A stretch of DNA of 64,000 bases, from the NCBI GenBank assembly GCA_036417435.1, contig CM070915.1:83019632-83083631 (forward strand), read 5' to 3'. A program made the translations under genes and the position numbers. The notes under the pieces are model-generated. The model worked only from the letters and a program-made list of their open reading frames with translations. It did no database searches and was not told the origin of the DNA. Below, piece by piece: positions 1-13,257 of this stretch (position 1 is the stretch's first letter; the number at the start of each line of letters is the position of its first letter). Origin of the DNA: Inia geoffrensis (taxonomy: Eukaryota > Chordata > Mammalia > Artiodactyla > Iniidae).

Positions 1-345
1 GGGTTAGGGAATGGAGAGGGATTAGGGTACAGGTTAGGTTACCGCTGCGGTTTAGTGTTAGCATACGTTTGAGGGCACGAGTTAGTCTTGGTGTGCTGGT
101 TAAGATTAGGGCACGGGTGAGGGTAAGGCTTCGGGTGAGGGTCAGGGTTAGGATTCGGGTTAGGTTTAGGGTTAGGGAATGGAGAGGGATTAGGGTACAG
201 GTTAGGGTACGACAATGCTTAAGGGTTAGCGTAAGTGTGAGGGCACGAGTTAGTGTTGGTGTACTGGTTAAGACAACGGCACCGATGAGGGTAAGGCCTC
301 GGAAAAGGGTCACGTTCAGGGTTTCGCTTAGGGTTAGGGTTAGGG

Positions 346-513
346 AATGGGGAGGGATTAGGGTACAGGATAGGGTACGACAATGCTTAAGGGTTAGCGT
401 AAGTGTGAGGGCACGAGTTAGTGTTGGTGTACTGGTTAAGACAACGGCACCGATGAGGGTAAGGCCTCGGAAAAGGGTCACGTTCAGGGTTTCGCTTAGG
501 GTTAGGGTTAGGG
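346..513 (+). repeat. Hybrid monomer 1/8 (extra monomer)
   Basis: It begins as type 1 (GGGGAGGGATTAGGG, TACAGGATAGGG) and switches to type 8 (GCGTAAGTG, GACAACGGCACC). It sits between a type 8 (178-345) and a type 1 (514) and repeats the type-8 body. The same structure recurs at 3190-3357, and a similar one at 11746-11913. Unequal exchange between neighbouring monomers explains it best. Confidence 0.85.
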
Positions 514-1857
514 AATGGGGAGGGATTAGGGTACAGGATAGGGTACGACAATGCTTAAGGGTTAGCGTACGTTTGAGGGCATGAATTAGTGTTTGTGTAC
601 TGGTTAAGATTAGGGCATTGGTTAGGGTAGGGCATCGGAAGTGGGTCAGGTTTAGGGATGGGGTTAGGGTTAGGGTTAAGGAATGGGGAGGGATTAGGGT
701 ACAATTTAGGGTTCGAGAACGCTTAAGGTTTAGCGTAAGTGTGAGGGCATGAGTTAGTGTTGGTGTCCTGGTTAAGATTAGGGCACGGGTGAGGGTAAGG
801 CTTCGGGTGAGGGTCAGGGTTAGGATTCGGGTTAGGGTTAGGGTTAAGGAATGCAGAGGGATTAGGGTACAGCTTAGGGTACGACAGTGCTTAAGGGTTA
901 GCGTTCGTGTGAGGGCAAGTGTTAGTATTAGTGTCCTGGTTAAGATTAGGGCACGGGTGAGGGTAAGGCTTCAGGTGAGGGTCAGGGTTAGGATTCGGGT
1001 TAGGGTTAGGGTTAGGGAATGGGGAGGGATTAGGGTACAGTTTAGGGTACGACAACGATTAAGGGTTAGCGTACGTGTGAGGGCACAAGTTAGTGTTGGT
1101 GTCCTGGTTAAGATTAGGGCACGGGTGAGGGTAAGGTTTCGGGTGAGGGTCAGGGATAGAATTTGGGTTAGGGTTAGGGTTAGGGAATGGGGAGATATTA
1201 GGGCACAGTTTAGGGTACCACAACGCTTAAGGTTTAGCCTACGTGTGAGGTCACTAGTTAGTGTTAGTGAACTGCTTACCATTAGGGCACGGGTGAGGGT
1301 AAGGCCTCGGAAGAGGGTCACGTTAAGGGTTAGGGTCAGGGTTAGGGTTAGGGAATGGGGATTGATTAGGGTACAGGTTAGGGTACGGCAATGGCTTAGG
1401 GTTGGCGTACGTTAGAGGGCATGGGTTAGTGTTGATGTACTGGTTAAAATTAGGACACGGGTGAGGGTAAAGTTTCGGGTGAGTTTCATGGTAAGGTTTC
1501 AGGTTAGGGTTAGGGTTAGGGAATGGAGAGGGATTAGGGTACAGGTTAGGGCACAGCTGCGGTTTAGTGTTAGCGTACGTTTGAGGGCACAAGTTAGTCT
1601 TGGTCTGCTGGTTAAGATTAGGGCACGGGTGAGGGTAAGGCTTCGGGTGAGGGTCAGGGTTAGGATTCGGGTTAGGGTTAAGGTTAGGGAATAGAGAGGG
1701 ATTAGGGTACAGGTTAGGGTACGACAATGCTTAAGGGTTAGCGTAAGTGTGAGGGCACGAGTTAGTGTTGGTGTACTGGTTAAGACAACGGCACCGATGA
1801 GGGTAAGGCCTCGGAAAAGGGTCACGTTCAGGGTTTCGCTTAGGGTTAGGGTTAGGG

Positions 1858-3357
1858 AATGGGGAGGGATTAGGGTACAGGATAGGGTACGACGATGCTT
1901 AAGGGTTAGCGTACGTTTGAGGGCATGAGTTGGTGTTTGTGTACTGGTTAAGATTAGGGCATTGGTTAGGGTAGGGCATCGGAAGTGGGTCAGGTTTAGC
2001 GATGGGGTTAGGTTTAGGGTTAAAGAATGGGGAGGGATTAGGGTACAATTTAGGGTACGACAACACTTAAGGTTTAGCGTACGTGTGAGGGCACGAGTTA
2101 GTGTTGGTGTCCTGGTTAAGATTAGGGCACGGGTGAGGGTAAGGCTTCGGGTGCGGGTCAGGGTTAGGATTCGGGTTAGGGTTAGGGTTAAGGAATGCAG
2201 AGGGATTAGGGTACAGCTTAGGGTACGACAGTGCTTAAGGGTTAGCGTTCGTGTGAGGGCAAGGGTTAGTGTTAGTGTCCTGGTTAAGATTAGGGCACGG
2301 GTGAGGGTAAGACTTCAGGTGAGGGTCAGGGTTAGGATTCGGGTTAGGGTTAGGGTTAGGGAATGGGGAAGGATTAGGGTACAGTTTAGGGTACGACAAC
2401 GATTAAGGGTTAGCGTACGTGTGAGGGCACAAGTTAGTGTTGGTGTCCTGGTTAAGATTACGGCACGGGTGAGGGTAAGGTTTCGGGTGAGGGTCAGGGA
2501 TAGAATTCGGGTTAGGGTTAGGGTTAGGGAATGGGGAGATATTAGGGCACAGTTTAGGGTACCACAACGCTTAAGGTTTAGCGTACGTGTGAGGTCACTA
2601 GTTAGTGTTAGTGTACTGCTTACGATTAAGGCACGGGTGAGGGTAAGGCCTCGGAAGAGGGTCACGTTAAGGGTTAGGGTTAGGGAATGGGGATTGATTA
2701 GGGTACAGGTTAGGGTACGGCAATGGCTTAGGGTTGGCGTACGTTAGAGGGCATGGGTTAGTGTTGATGTACTGGTTAAAATTAGGACACGGGTGAGGGT
2801 AAAGTTTCGGGTGAGTGTCATGGTTAGGTTTCAGGTTACGGATAGGGTTAGGGATTGGAGAGGGAGTAGGGTACAGGTTAGGGTACCGCTGCAGTTTAGT
2901 GTTAGCGTACGTGTGATTGCACGAGTTAGTCTTGGTGTCCTGGTTAAGATTAGGGCACGGGTGAGGGTAAGGCTTCGGGTGAGGGTCAGGGTTAGGATTC
3001 GGGTTAGGGTTAGGGTTAGGGAATGGAGAGGGATTAGGGTACAGGTTAGGGTACGACAATGCTTAAGGGTTAGCGTAAGTGTGAGGGCACGAGTTAGTGT
3101 TGGTGTACTGGTTAAGACAACGGCACCGATGAGGGTAAGGCCTCGGAAAAGGGTCACGTTCAGGGTTTCGCTTAGGGTTAGGGTTAGGGAATGGGGAGGG
3201 ATTAGGGTACAGGATAGGGTACGACAATGCTTAAGGGTTAACGTAAGTGTGAGGGCACGAGTTAGTGTTGGTGTACTGGTTAAGACAACGGCACCGATGA
3301 GGGTAAGGCCTCGGAAAAGGGTCACGTTCAGGGTTTCGCTTAGGGTTAGGGTTAGGG
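1858..3357 (+). repeat. Nine-monomer HOR with a 12-bp deletion in type 5
   Basis: The monomers are 1 to 8 plus a 1/8 hybrid at 3190. The type-5 monomer at 2530 is 156 bp because two of its four terminal TTAGGG hexamers are missing. The unit is therefore 1,500 bp (1,344 + 168 - 12). Confidence 0.88.
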
Positions 3358-4689
3358 AATGGGGATGGATTAGGGTACAGGATAGGGTACGACAATGCTT
3401 AAGGGTTAGCGTACGTTTGAGGGCATGAGTTAGTGTTTGTGTACTGGTTAAGATTAGGGCATTGGTTAGGGTAGGGCATCGGAAGTGGGTCAGGTTTAGT
3501 GATGGGGTTAGTGTTAGGGTTAAAGAATGTGGAGGGATTAGGGTACAATTTAGGGTACGACAACGCTTAAGGTTTAGCGTACGTGTGAGGGCACCAGTTA
3601 GTGTTGGTGTCCTGGTTAAGATTAGGGCACGGGTGAGGGTAAGGCTTTGGGTGAGGGTCAGGGTTAGGATTCGGGTTAGGGTTAGGGTTAAGGAATGCAG
3701 AGCGATTAGGGTACAGCTTAGGGTACGACAGTGCTTAAGTGTTAGCGTTCGTGTGAGGGCAAGGGTTACTGTTAGTGTCCTGGTTAAGATTAGGGCACGG
3801 GTGAGGGTAAGGCTTCAGGTGAGGGTCAGGGTTAGAATTCGGGTTAGGGTTAGGGTTAGGGAATGGGGAGGGATTAGGGTACAGTTTAGGGTACGACAAC
3901 GATTAAGGGTTAGCGTACGTGTGAGGGCACAAGTTAGTGTTGGTGTCCTGGTTAAGATTAGGGCACGGGTGAGGGTAAGGTTTTGGGTGAGGGTCAGGGA
4001 TAGAATTCGGGTTAGGGTTAGGGTTAGGGAATGGGGAGATATTAGGGCATAGTTTAGGGTACCACAACGCTTAAGGTTTAGCGTACGTGTGAGGTCACTA
4101 GATAGTGTTAGTGTACTGCTTACGATTAGGGCACGGGTGAGGGTAAGGCCTCGGAAGAGGGTCACGTTAAGGGTTAGGGTTAGGGAATGGGGATTGATTA
4201 GGGTACAGGTTAGGGTACGGCAATGGCTTAGGTTTGGCCTACGTTAGAGGGCATGGGTTAGTGTTGATGTACTGGTTAAAATTAGGACACGGGTGAGGGT
4301 AAAGTTTCGGGTGAGTGTCATGGTTAGGTTTGAGGTTAGGGTTAGGGTTAGGGAATGGAGAGGGATTAGGGTACAGGTTAGGGTACCGCTGCGGTTTAGT
4401 GTTAGCGTACGTTTGAGGGCACGAGTTAGTCTTGGTGTCCTGGTTAAGATTAGGGCACGGGTGAGGGTAAGGCTTCGGGTGAGGGTCAGGGTTAGGATTC
4501 GGGTTAGGGTTAGGGTTAGGGAATGGAGAGGGATTAGGGTACAGGTTAGGGTACGACAATGCTTAAGGGTTAACGTAAGTGTGAGGGCACGAGTTAGTGT
4601 TGGTGTACTGGTTAAGACAACGGCACCGATGAGGGTAAGGCCTCGGAAAAGGGTCACATTCAGGGTTTCGCTTAGGGTTAGAGTTAGGG
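3358..4689 (+). repeat. Eight-monomer HOR with the same 12-bp deletion
   Basis: This is a regular order 1-8 of 1,332 bp. Its type 5 also lacks two terminal TTAGGG hexamers (around 4169-4190). It is adjacent to the unit with the identical deletion, so one event followed by local duplication is the simplest reading. Confidence 0.86.
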
Positions 4690-6033
4690 AATGAGGAGGG
4701 ATTAGGGTACAGGATAGGGTACGACAATGCTTAAGGGTTAGCGTACGTTTGAGGGCATGAGTTAGTGTTTGTGTACTGGTGAAGATTAGGGCATTGGTTA
4801 GGGTAGGGCATCGGAAGTGGGTCAGGTTTAGGGATGGGGTTAGGGTTAGGGTTAAGGAATGGGGAGGGTTTAGGGTACAATTTAGGGTACGACAACGCTT
4901 AAGGTTTATCGTACGTGTGAGGGCACGAGTTAGTGTTGGTGTCCTGGTTAAGATTAGGGCACGGGTGAGGGTAAGGCTTCGGGTGAGGGTCAGGGTTAGG
5001 ATTCGGGTTAGGGTTAGGGTTAAGGAATGCAGAGGGATTAGGGTACAGCTTAGGGTACGACAGTGCTTAAGGGTTAGCGTTCGTGTGAGGGCAAGGGTTA
5101 CTGTTAGTGTCCTGGTTAAGATTAGGGCACGGGTGAGGGTAAGGCTTCGGGTGAGGGTCAGGGTTAGGATTCGGGTTAGGGTTAGGGTTAGGGAATGGGG
5201 AGGGATTAGGGTACAGTTTAGGGTACGACAACGATTAAGTGTTAGCATACGTGTGAGGGCACAAGTTAGTGTTGGTGTCCTGGTTAAGATTAGGGCACGG
5301 GTGAGGGTAAGGTTTTGGGTGAGGGTCAGGGATAGGATTCGGGTTAGGGTTAGGGTTAGGGAATGGGGAGATATTAGGGCACAGTTTAGGGTACCACAAC
5401 GCTTAAGGTTTAGCGTACGTGTGAGGTCACTAGTTAGTGTTAGTGTACTGCTTACGATTAGGGCACGGGTGAGGGTAAGGCCTCGGAAGAGGGTCACGTT
5501 AAGGGTTAGGTTTAGGGTTAGTGTTAGGGAATGGGGATTGATTAGGGTACAGGTTAGGGTACGGCAATGGCTTAGGGTTGGCGTACGTTAGAGGGCATGG
5601 GTTAGTGTTGATGTACTGGTTAAAATTAGGACACGGGTGAGGGTAAAGTTTCGGGAGTGTGTCATGGTTAGGTTTCAGATTAGGGTTAGGGTTAGGGAAT
5701 GGAGAAGGATTAGGGTACAGGTTAGGGTAACACTGCGGTTTAGTGTTAGCGTACGTTTGAGGGCACAAGTTAGTCTTGGTGTCCTGGTTAAGATTAGGGC
5801 ACGGGTGAGGGTAAGGCTTCGGGTGAAGGTCAGGGTTAGGATTCGGGTTAGGGTTAGGGTTAGGGAATGGAGAGGGATTAGGGTACAGGTTAGGGTACGA
5901 CAATGCTTAAGGGTTAGCGTAAGTGTGAGGGCACGAGTTAGTGTTGGTGTACTGGTTAAGACAACGGCACCGATGAGGGTAAGGCCTCGGAAAAGGGTCA
6001 CGTTCAGGGTTTCGCTTAGGGTTAGGGTTAGGG

Positions 6034-8217
6034 AATGGGGAGTTATTAGGGTACAGGATAGGGTACGACAATGCTTAAGGGTTAGCGTACGTTTGAGGTC
6101 ATGAGTTAGTGTTTGTGTACTGGTTAAGATTAGGGCATTGGTTAGGGTAGGGCATCGGATGTGGGTCAGGTTTAGGGATGGGTTTAGGGTTAGGGTTAAG
6201 GAATGGGGAGGGATTAGGGTACAATTTAGGGTACGACAACGCTTAAGGTTTAGCGTACGTGTGAGGGCACGAGTTAGTGTTGGTGTCCTGGTTAAGTTTA
6301 GGGCACGGGTGAGGATAAGGCTTCGGGTGATTGTCAGGGTTATGATTCGGGTTAGGGTTAGGGTTAAGGAATGCAGAGGGATTAGGGTACAGCTTAGGGT
6401 ACGACAGTGCTTAAGGGTTAGCGTTCGTGTGAGGGCAAGGGTTAGTGTTAGTGTCCTGGTTAAGATTAGGGCACGGGTGAGGGTAAGGCTTCGGGTGAGG
6501 GTCAGGGTTAGGATTCGGGTTAGGGTTAGGGTTAGGGAATGGGGAGGGATCAGGGTACAGTTTAGGATACGACAACGATTAAGGGTTAGCATACGTGTGA
6601 GGGCACAAGTTAGTGTTGGTGTCCTCGTTAAGATTAGGGCATGGGTGAGGGTAAGGTTTCGGGTGAGGGTCAGGGATAGAATTCGGGTTAGGGTTAGGGT
6701 TAGGGAATGGGGAGATATTAGGGCACAGTTTAGGGTACCACAACGCTTAAGGTTTAGCGTACGTGTGAGGTCACTAGTTAGTGTTAGTGTACTGCTTACG
6801 ATTAGGGCACGGGTGAGGGTAAGGCCTCGGAAGAGGGTCACGTTAAGGGTTAGGGTTAGGGTTAGGGTTAGGGAATGGGGATTGATTAGGGTACAGGTTA
6901 GGGTACGGCAATGGCTTAGGGTTGGCGTACGTTAGAGGGCAAGGGTTAGTGTTGATGTACTGGTTAAAATTAGGACACGGGTGAGGGTAAAGTTTCGGGA
7001 GAGTGTCATGGTTAGGTTTCAGGTTAGGGTTAGGGTTAGGGAATGGAGAGGGATTAGGGTACAGGTTAGGGTAATGCTGCGGTTTAGTGTTAGCGTACGT
7101 TTGAGGGCACAAGTTAGTCTTGGTGTCCTGGTTAAGATTAGGGCACGGGTGAGGGTAAGGCTTCGGGTGAGGGTCAGGGTTAGGATTCGGGTTAGGATTA
7201 GGGTTAAGGAATGCAGAGGGATTAGGGTACAGCTTAGGGTACGACAGTGCTTAAGGGTTAGCGTTCGTGTGAGGGCAAGGGTTAGTGTTAGTGTCCTGGT
7301 TAAGATTAGGGCACGGGTGAGGGTAAGGCTTAGGGTGAGGGTCAGGGTTAGGATTCGGGTTAGGGTTAGGGTTAGGGAATGGGGAGGGATTAGGGTACAG
7401 TTTAGGGTATGACAACGATTAAGGGTTAGCATACGTGTGAGGGCACAAGTTAGTGTTGGTGTCTTCGTTAAGATTAGGGCATGGGTGAGGGTAAGGTTTC
7501 GGGTGAGGGTCAGGGATAGAATTCGGGTTAGGGTTAGGGTTAGGGAATGGGGAGATATTAGGGCACAGTTTAGGGTACCACAACGCTTAAGGTTTAGCGT
7601 ACGTGTGAGGTCACTAGTTAATGTTAGTGTACTGCTTACGATTAGGGCACGGGTGAGGGTAAGGCCTCGGAAGAGGGTCACGTTAAGGGTTAGGGTTAGG
7701 GTTAGGGTTAGGGAATGGGGATTGATTAGGGTACAGGTTAGGGTACGGCAATGGCTTAGGGTTGGCGTACGTTAGAGGGCATGGGTTAGTGTTGATGGAC
7801 TGGTTAAAATTAGGACACGGGTGAGGGTAAAGTTTCGGGAGAGTGTCATGGTTAGGTTTCAGGTTAGGGTTAGGGTTAGGGAATGGAGAGGGATTAGGGT
7901 ACAGGTTTGGGTAACGCTGCGGTTTAGTGTTAGCGTACCTTTGAGGGCACAAGTTAGTCTTGGTGTCCTGGTTAAGATTAGGGCACGGGTGAGGGTAAGG
8001 CTTCGGGTGAGGGTCAGGGTTAGGATTCGGGTTAGGGTTAGGGTTAGGGAATGGGGAGGGATTAGGGTACAGGTTAGGGTACGACAATGCTTAAGTGTTA
8101 GCGTAAGTGTGAGGGCACGAGTTAGTGTTGGTGTACTGGTTAAGACAACGGCACCGATGAGGGTAAGGCCTCGGAAAAGGGTCACGTTCAGGGTTTTGAT
8201 TAGGGTTAGGGTTAGGG
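6034..8217 (+). repeat. Thirteen-monomer HOR containing a 7/2 hybrid (7042-7209)
   Basis: The order is 1, 2, 3, 4, 5, 6, 7/2, 3, 4, 5, 6, 7, 8. The hybrid begins as type 7 (CTGCGGTTTAG, GTTAGTCTTGG) but ends as type 2 (GGGTTAAGG) and is followed by type 3. This skips 8, 1 and 2 and repeats 3-6. Length is 2,184 bp, exactly 13 monomers. Confidence 0.88.
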
Positions 8218-10905
8218 AATGGGGAGGGATTAGGGTACAGGATAGGGTACGACAATGCTTAAGGGTTAGCGTACGTTTGAGGGCATGAGTTAGTGTTTGT
8301 GTACTGGTTAAGATTAGGGCATTGGTTAGGGTAGGGCATCGGAAGTGGGTCAGGTTTAGGGATGGGTTTAGGGTTAGGGTTAAGGAATGGGGAGGGATTA
8401 GGGTACAATTTAGGGTACGACAACGCTTAAGGTTTAGCGTACGTGTGAGGGCACGAGTTAGTGTTGGTGTCCTGGTTAAGATTAGGGCACGGGTGAGGGT
8501 AAGGCTTCGGGTGAGGGTCAGGGTTAGGATTCGGGTTAGGGTTAGGGTTAAGGAATGCAGAGGGATTAGGGTGCAGCTTAGGGTACGACAGTGCTTAAGG
8601 GTTAGCGTTCGTGTGAGGGCAAGGGTTAGTGTTAGTGTCCTGGTTAAGATTAGGGCACGGGTGAGGGTAAGGCTTCAGGTGAGGGTCAGGGTTAGGATTC
8701 GGGTTAGGGTTAGGGTTAGGGAATGGGGAGGGATTAGGGTACAGTTTAGGGTACGACAACGATTAAGGGTTAGCATACGTGTGAGGGCACAAGTTAGTGT
8801 TGGTGTCCTGGTTAAGATTAGGGCACGGGTGAGGGTAAGGTTTTGGGTGAGGGTCAGGGATAGAATTCGGGTTAGGGTTAGGGTTAGGGAATGGGGAGAT
8901 ATTAGGGCACAGTTTAGGGTACCACAACGCTTAAGTTTTAGCGTACGTGTGAGGTCACTAGTTAGTGTTAGTGTACTGCTTACGATTAGGTCACGGGTGA
9001 GGGTAAGGCCTCGGAAGAGGGTCACGTTAAGGGTTAGGGTTAGGGTTAGGGTTAGGGAATGGGGATTGATTAGGGTACAGGTTAGGGTACGGCAATGGCT
9101 TAGGGTTGGCGTACGTTAGAGGGCATGGGTTAGTGTTGATGTACTGGTTAAAATTAGGACACGGGTGAGGGTAAAGTTTCGGGAGAGTGTCATGGTTAGG
9201 TTTCAGGTTAGGGTTAGGGTTAGGGAATGGAGAAGGATTAGGGTACAGGTTAGGGTAACGCTGCGGTTTAGTGTTAGAGTACGTTTGAGGGCACAAGTTA
9301 GTCTTGGTGTCCTGGTTAAGATTAGGGCACGGGTGAGGGTAAGGCTTCGGGTGAGGGTCAGGGTTAGGATTCGGGTTAGGGTTAGGGTTAGGGAATGGAG
9401 AGGGATTAGGGTACAGGTTAGGGTACGACAATGCTTAAGGGTTAGCGTACGTGTGAGGGCACGAGTTAGTGTTGGTGTACTGGTTAAGACAACGGCACCG
9501 ATGAGGGTAAGGCCTCGGAAAAGGGTCACTTTCAGGGTTTCGCTCAGGGTTAGGGTTAGGGAATGGGGAGGTATTAGGGTACAGGATAGGGTACGACAAT
9601 GCTTAAGGGTTAGCGTACGTTTGAGGTCATGAGTTAGTGTTTGTGTACTGGTTAAGATTAGGGCATTGGTTAGGGTAGGGCATCGGAAGTGGGTCAGGTT
9701 TAGGGATGGGTTTAGGGTTAGGGTTAAGGAATGGGGAGGGATTAGGGTACAATTTAGGGTACGACAACGCTTAAGGTTTAGCGTACGTGTGAGGGCACGA
9801 GTTAGTGTTGGTGTCCTGGTTAAGTTTAGGGCACGGGTGAGGGTAAGGCTTCGGGTGAGGGTCAGGGTTATGATTCGGGTTAGGGTTAGGGTTAAGGAAT
9901 GCAGAGGGATTAGGGTACAGCTTAGGGTACGACAGTGCTTAAGGGTTAGCGTTCGTGTGAGGGCAAGGGTTAGTGTTAGTGTCCTGGTTAAGATTAGGGC
10001 ACGGGTGAGGGTAAGGCTTCGGGTGAGGGTCAGGGTTAGGATTCGGGTTAGGGTTAGGGTTAGGGAATGGGGAGGGATCAGGGTACAGTTTAGGGTACGA
10101 CAACGATTAAGGGTTAGCATACGTGTGAGGGCACAAGTTAGTGTTGGTGTCCTGGTTAAGATTAGGGCACGGGTGAGGGTAAAGTTTCGGGTGAGGGTCA
10201 GGGATAGAATTCGGGTTAGGGTTAGGGTAAGGGAATGGGGAGATATTAGGGCACAGTTTAGGGTACCACAACGCTTAAGGTTTAGCGTACGTGTGAGGTC
10301 ACTAGTTAGTGTTAGTGTACTGCTTACGATTAGGGCACGGGTGAGGGTAAGGCCTCGGAAGAGGGTCACGTTAAGGGTTAGGGTTAGGGTTAGGGTTAGG
10401 GAATGGGGATTGATTAGGGTACAGGTTAGGGTACGGCAATGGCTTAGGGTTGGCGTACGTTAGAGGGCATGGGTTAGTGTTGATGTACTGGTTAAAATTA
10501 GGACACGGGTGAGGGTAAAGTTTCGGGAGAGTGTCATGGTTAGGTTTCAGGTTAGGGTTAGGGTTAGGGAATGGAGAGGGATTAGGATACAGGTTAGGGT
10601 AACGCTGCGGTTTAGTGTTAGCGTACGTTTGAGGGTACAAGTTAGTCTTGGTGTCCTGGTTAAGATTAGGGCACGGGTGAGGGTAAGGCTTCGGGTGAGG
10701 GTCAGGGTTAGGATTCGGGTTAGGGTTAGGGTTAGGGAATGGGGAGGGATTAGGGTACAGGTTAGGGTACGACAATGCTTAAGGGTTAGCGTAAGTGTGA
10801 GGGCACGAGTTAGTTTTGGTGTACTGGTTAAGACAACGGCACCGATGAGGGTAAGGCCTCGGAAAAGGGTCACGTTCAGGGTTTTGCTTAGGGTTAGGGT
10901 TAGGG

Positions 10906-11913
10906 AATGGGGAGGGATTAGGGTACAGGATAGGGTACGACAATGCTTAAGGGTTAGCGTACGTTTGAGGGCATGAGTTAGTGTTTGTGTACTGGTTAAG
11001 ATTAGGGCATTGGTTAGGGTAGGGCATCGGAAGTGGGTCAGGTTTAGGGATGGGTTTAGGGTTAGGGTTAAGGAATGGGGAGGGATTAGGGTACAATTTA
11101 GGGTACGACAACGCTTAAGGTTTAGCGTACGTGTGAGGGCACGAGTTAGTGTTGGTGTCCTGGTTAAGATTAGGGCACAGGTTAGGGTAAGGTTTTGGGT
11201 GAGGGTCAGGGATAGAATTCGGGTTAGGGTTAGGGTTAGGGAATGGGGAGAAATTAGGGCACAGTTTAGGGTACCACAACGCTTAAGGTTTAGCGTACGT
11301 GTGAGGTCACTAGTTAGTGATAGTGTACTGCTTGCGATTAGGGCACGGGTGAGGGTAAGGCCTCGGAAGAGGGTCACGTTAAGGGTTAGGGTTAGGGTTA
11401 GGTTTAGGGAATGAGGATTGATTAGGGTACAGGTTAGGGTACGGCAATGGCTTAGGGTTGCCGTACGTTAGAGGGCATGGGTTAGTGTTGATGTACTGGT
11501 TAAAATTAGGACACGGGTGAGGGTAAAGTTTCGGGTGAGTGTCATGGTTAGGTTTCAGGTTAGGGTTAGGGTTAGGGAATGGAGAGGGATTAGGGTACAG
11601 GTTAGGGTACGACAATGCTTAAGGCTTAACGTAAGTGTGAGGGCACGAGTTAGTGTTGGTGTACTGGTTAGGACAACGGCACCGATGAGGGTAAGGCCTC
11701 GGAAAAGGGTCACGTTCAGGGTTTTGCTTAGTGTTAGGGTGAGGGAATGGGGAGGGATTAGGGTGCAGGTTAGGGTACGACAATGCTTAAGGGTTAGCGT
11801 AAGTGTGAGGGCACGAGTTAGTTTTGGTGTACTGGTTAAGACAACGGCACCGATGAGGGTAAGGCCTCGGAAAAGGGTCACGTTCAGGGTTTTGCTTAGG
11901 GTTAGGGTTAGGG
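10906..11913 (+). repeat. Six-monomer HOR with a 2/4 hybrid (11074-11241)
   Basis: The order is 1, 2/4, 5, 6, 8, 1/8. The hybrid has the TACAATTTAGGG of type 2 and the GATAGAATTCGGG of type 4, so the rest of 2, all of 3 and the start of 4 were lost together. The private TACTGCTTGCGATTAGGG of the following type 5 recurs near 48.1 and 50.95 kb, which ties these distant blocks together. Confidence 0.86.
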
Positions 11914-12921
11914 AATGGGGAGGGATTAGGGTACAGGATAGGGTACGACAATGCTTAAGGGTTAGCGTACGTTTGAGGGCATGAGTTAGTGTTTGTGTAC
12001 TGGTTAAGATTAGGGCATTGGTTAGGGTAGGGCATCGGAAGTGGGTCAGGTTTAGGGATGGGTTTAGGGTTAGGGTTAAGGAATGGGGAGGGATTAGGGT
12101 ACAATTTAGGGTACGACAACGCTTAAGGTTTAGCGTACGTGTGAGGGCACGAGTTAGTGTTGGTGTCCTGGTTAAGATTAGGCCACGGGTGAGGGTAAGG
12201 CTTCGGGTGAGGGTCAGGGTTAGGATTCGAGTTAGGGTTAGGGTTAAGGAATGCAGAGGGATTAGGGTACAGCTTAGGGTACGACAGTGCTTAAGGGTTA
12301 GCGTTCGTGTGAGGGCAAGGGTTAGTGTTAGTGTCCTGGTTAAGATTAGGGCACGGGTGAGGGTAAGGCTTCAGGTGAGGGTCAGGGTTAGGATTCGGGT
12401 TAGGGTTAGGGTTAGGGAATGGGGAGGGATTAGGGTACAGTTTAGGGTACGACAACGATTTAGGGTTAGCGTACGTGTGAGGGCACAAGTTAGTGTTGGT
12501 GTCCTGGTTAAGATTAGGGCACGGGTGAGGGTAAGGTTTCGGGTGAGGGTCAGGGATAGAATTCGGGTTAGGGTTAGGTTTAGAGAATGGGGAGATATTA
12601 GGGCACAGTTTAGGGTACCACAACGCTTATGGTTTAGCGTACGTGTGAGGTCACTAGTTAGTGTTAGTGTACTGCTTACGATTAGGGCACGGGTGAGGGT
12701 AAGGCCTCGGAATAGGGTCACGTTAAGGGTTAGGGTTAGGGTTAGGGTTAGGGAATGGGGATGGATTAGGGTACAAGTTAGGGTACGGCAATGGCTTAGG
12801 GTTGGCGTATGTTAGAGGGCATGGGTTAGTGTTGATGTACTGGTAAAAATTAGGACACGGGTGAGGTTAAAGTTTCGGGTGAGTGTCATGGTTAGGTTTC
12901 AGGTTAGGGTTAGGGTTAGGG

Positions 12922-13089
12922 AATGGAGAGGGATTAGGGTACAGGTTATGGTACCGCTGCGGTTTAGTGTTAGTGTACGTTTGAGGGCACGAGTTAGTCC
13001 TGGTGTCCTGGTTAAGATTAGGGCACGGGTGAGGGTAAAGTTTCGGGTGAGTGTCATGGTTAGGTTTCAGGTTAGGGTTAGGGTTAGGG
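12922..13089 (+). repeat. Hybrid monomer 7/6
   Basis: The first half is type 7 (CCGCTGCGGTTTAG, GTTAGTCCTGG) and the second half type 6 (GGTAAAGTTTCGGGTGAG, GTCATGGTTAGG). Monomer count is unchanged, so this looks like gene conversion or a balanced double exchange and not a gain or loss. The same hybrid is present at 49688-49855 and 52544-52711. Confidence 0.86.
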
Positions 13090-13257
13090 AATGGAGAGGG
13101 ATTAGGGTACAGGTTAGGGTACGACAGTGCTTAAGGGTTAGCATAAGTGTGAGGGCACGAATTAGTGTTGGTGTACTGGTTAATACAAAGGCACCGATGA
13201 GGGTAAGGCCTCGGAAAAGGGTCACGTTCAGGGTTGTGGTTAGGGTAAGGGTTAGGG

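Noticed and set aside
4244..5497. Long open frame (417 codons) on the - strand and many similar ones of 100-390 codons on both strands
   Set aside because: Composition is Leu-Thr, Val-Arg or Pro-Asn dipeptide repeats that follow directly from TTAGGG hexamers. Overlapping frames on both strands are open at once, and copies differ freely. No promoter, splice or domain signal was seen.
11010..11500. A boundary between two different satellites at the six-monomer unit
   Set aside because: All monomers there belong to the same eight types; the change is a 2/4 hybrid and a skipped type, not a new family.
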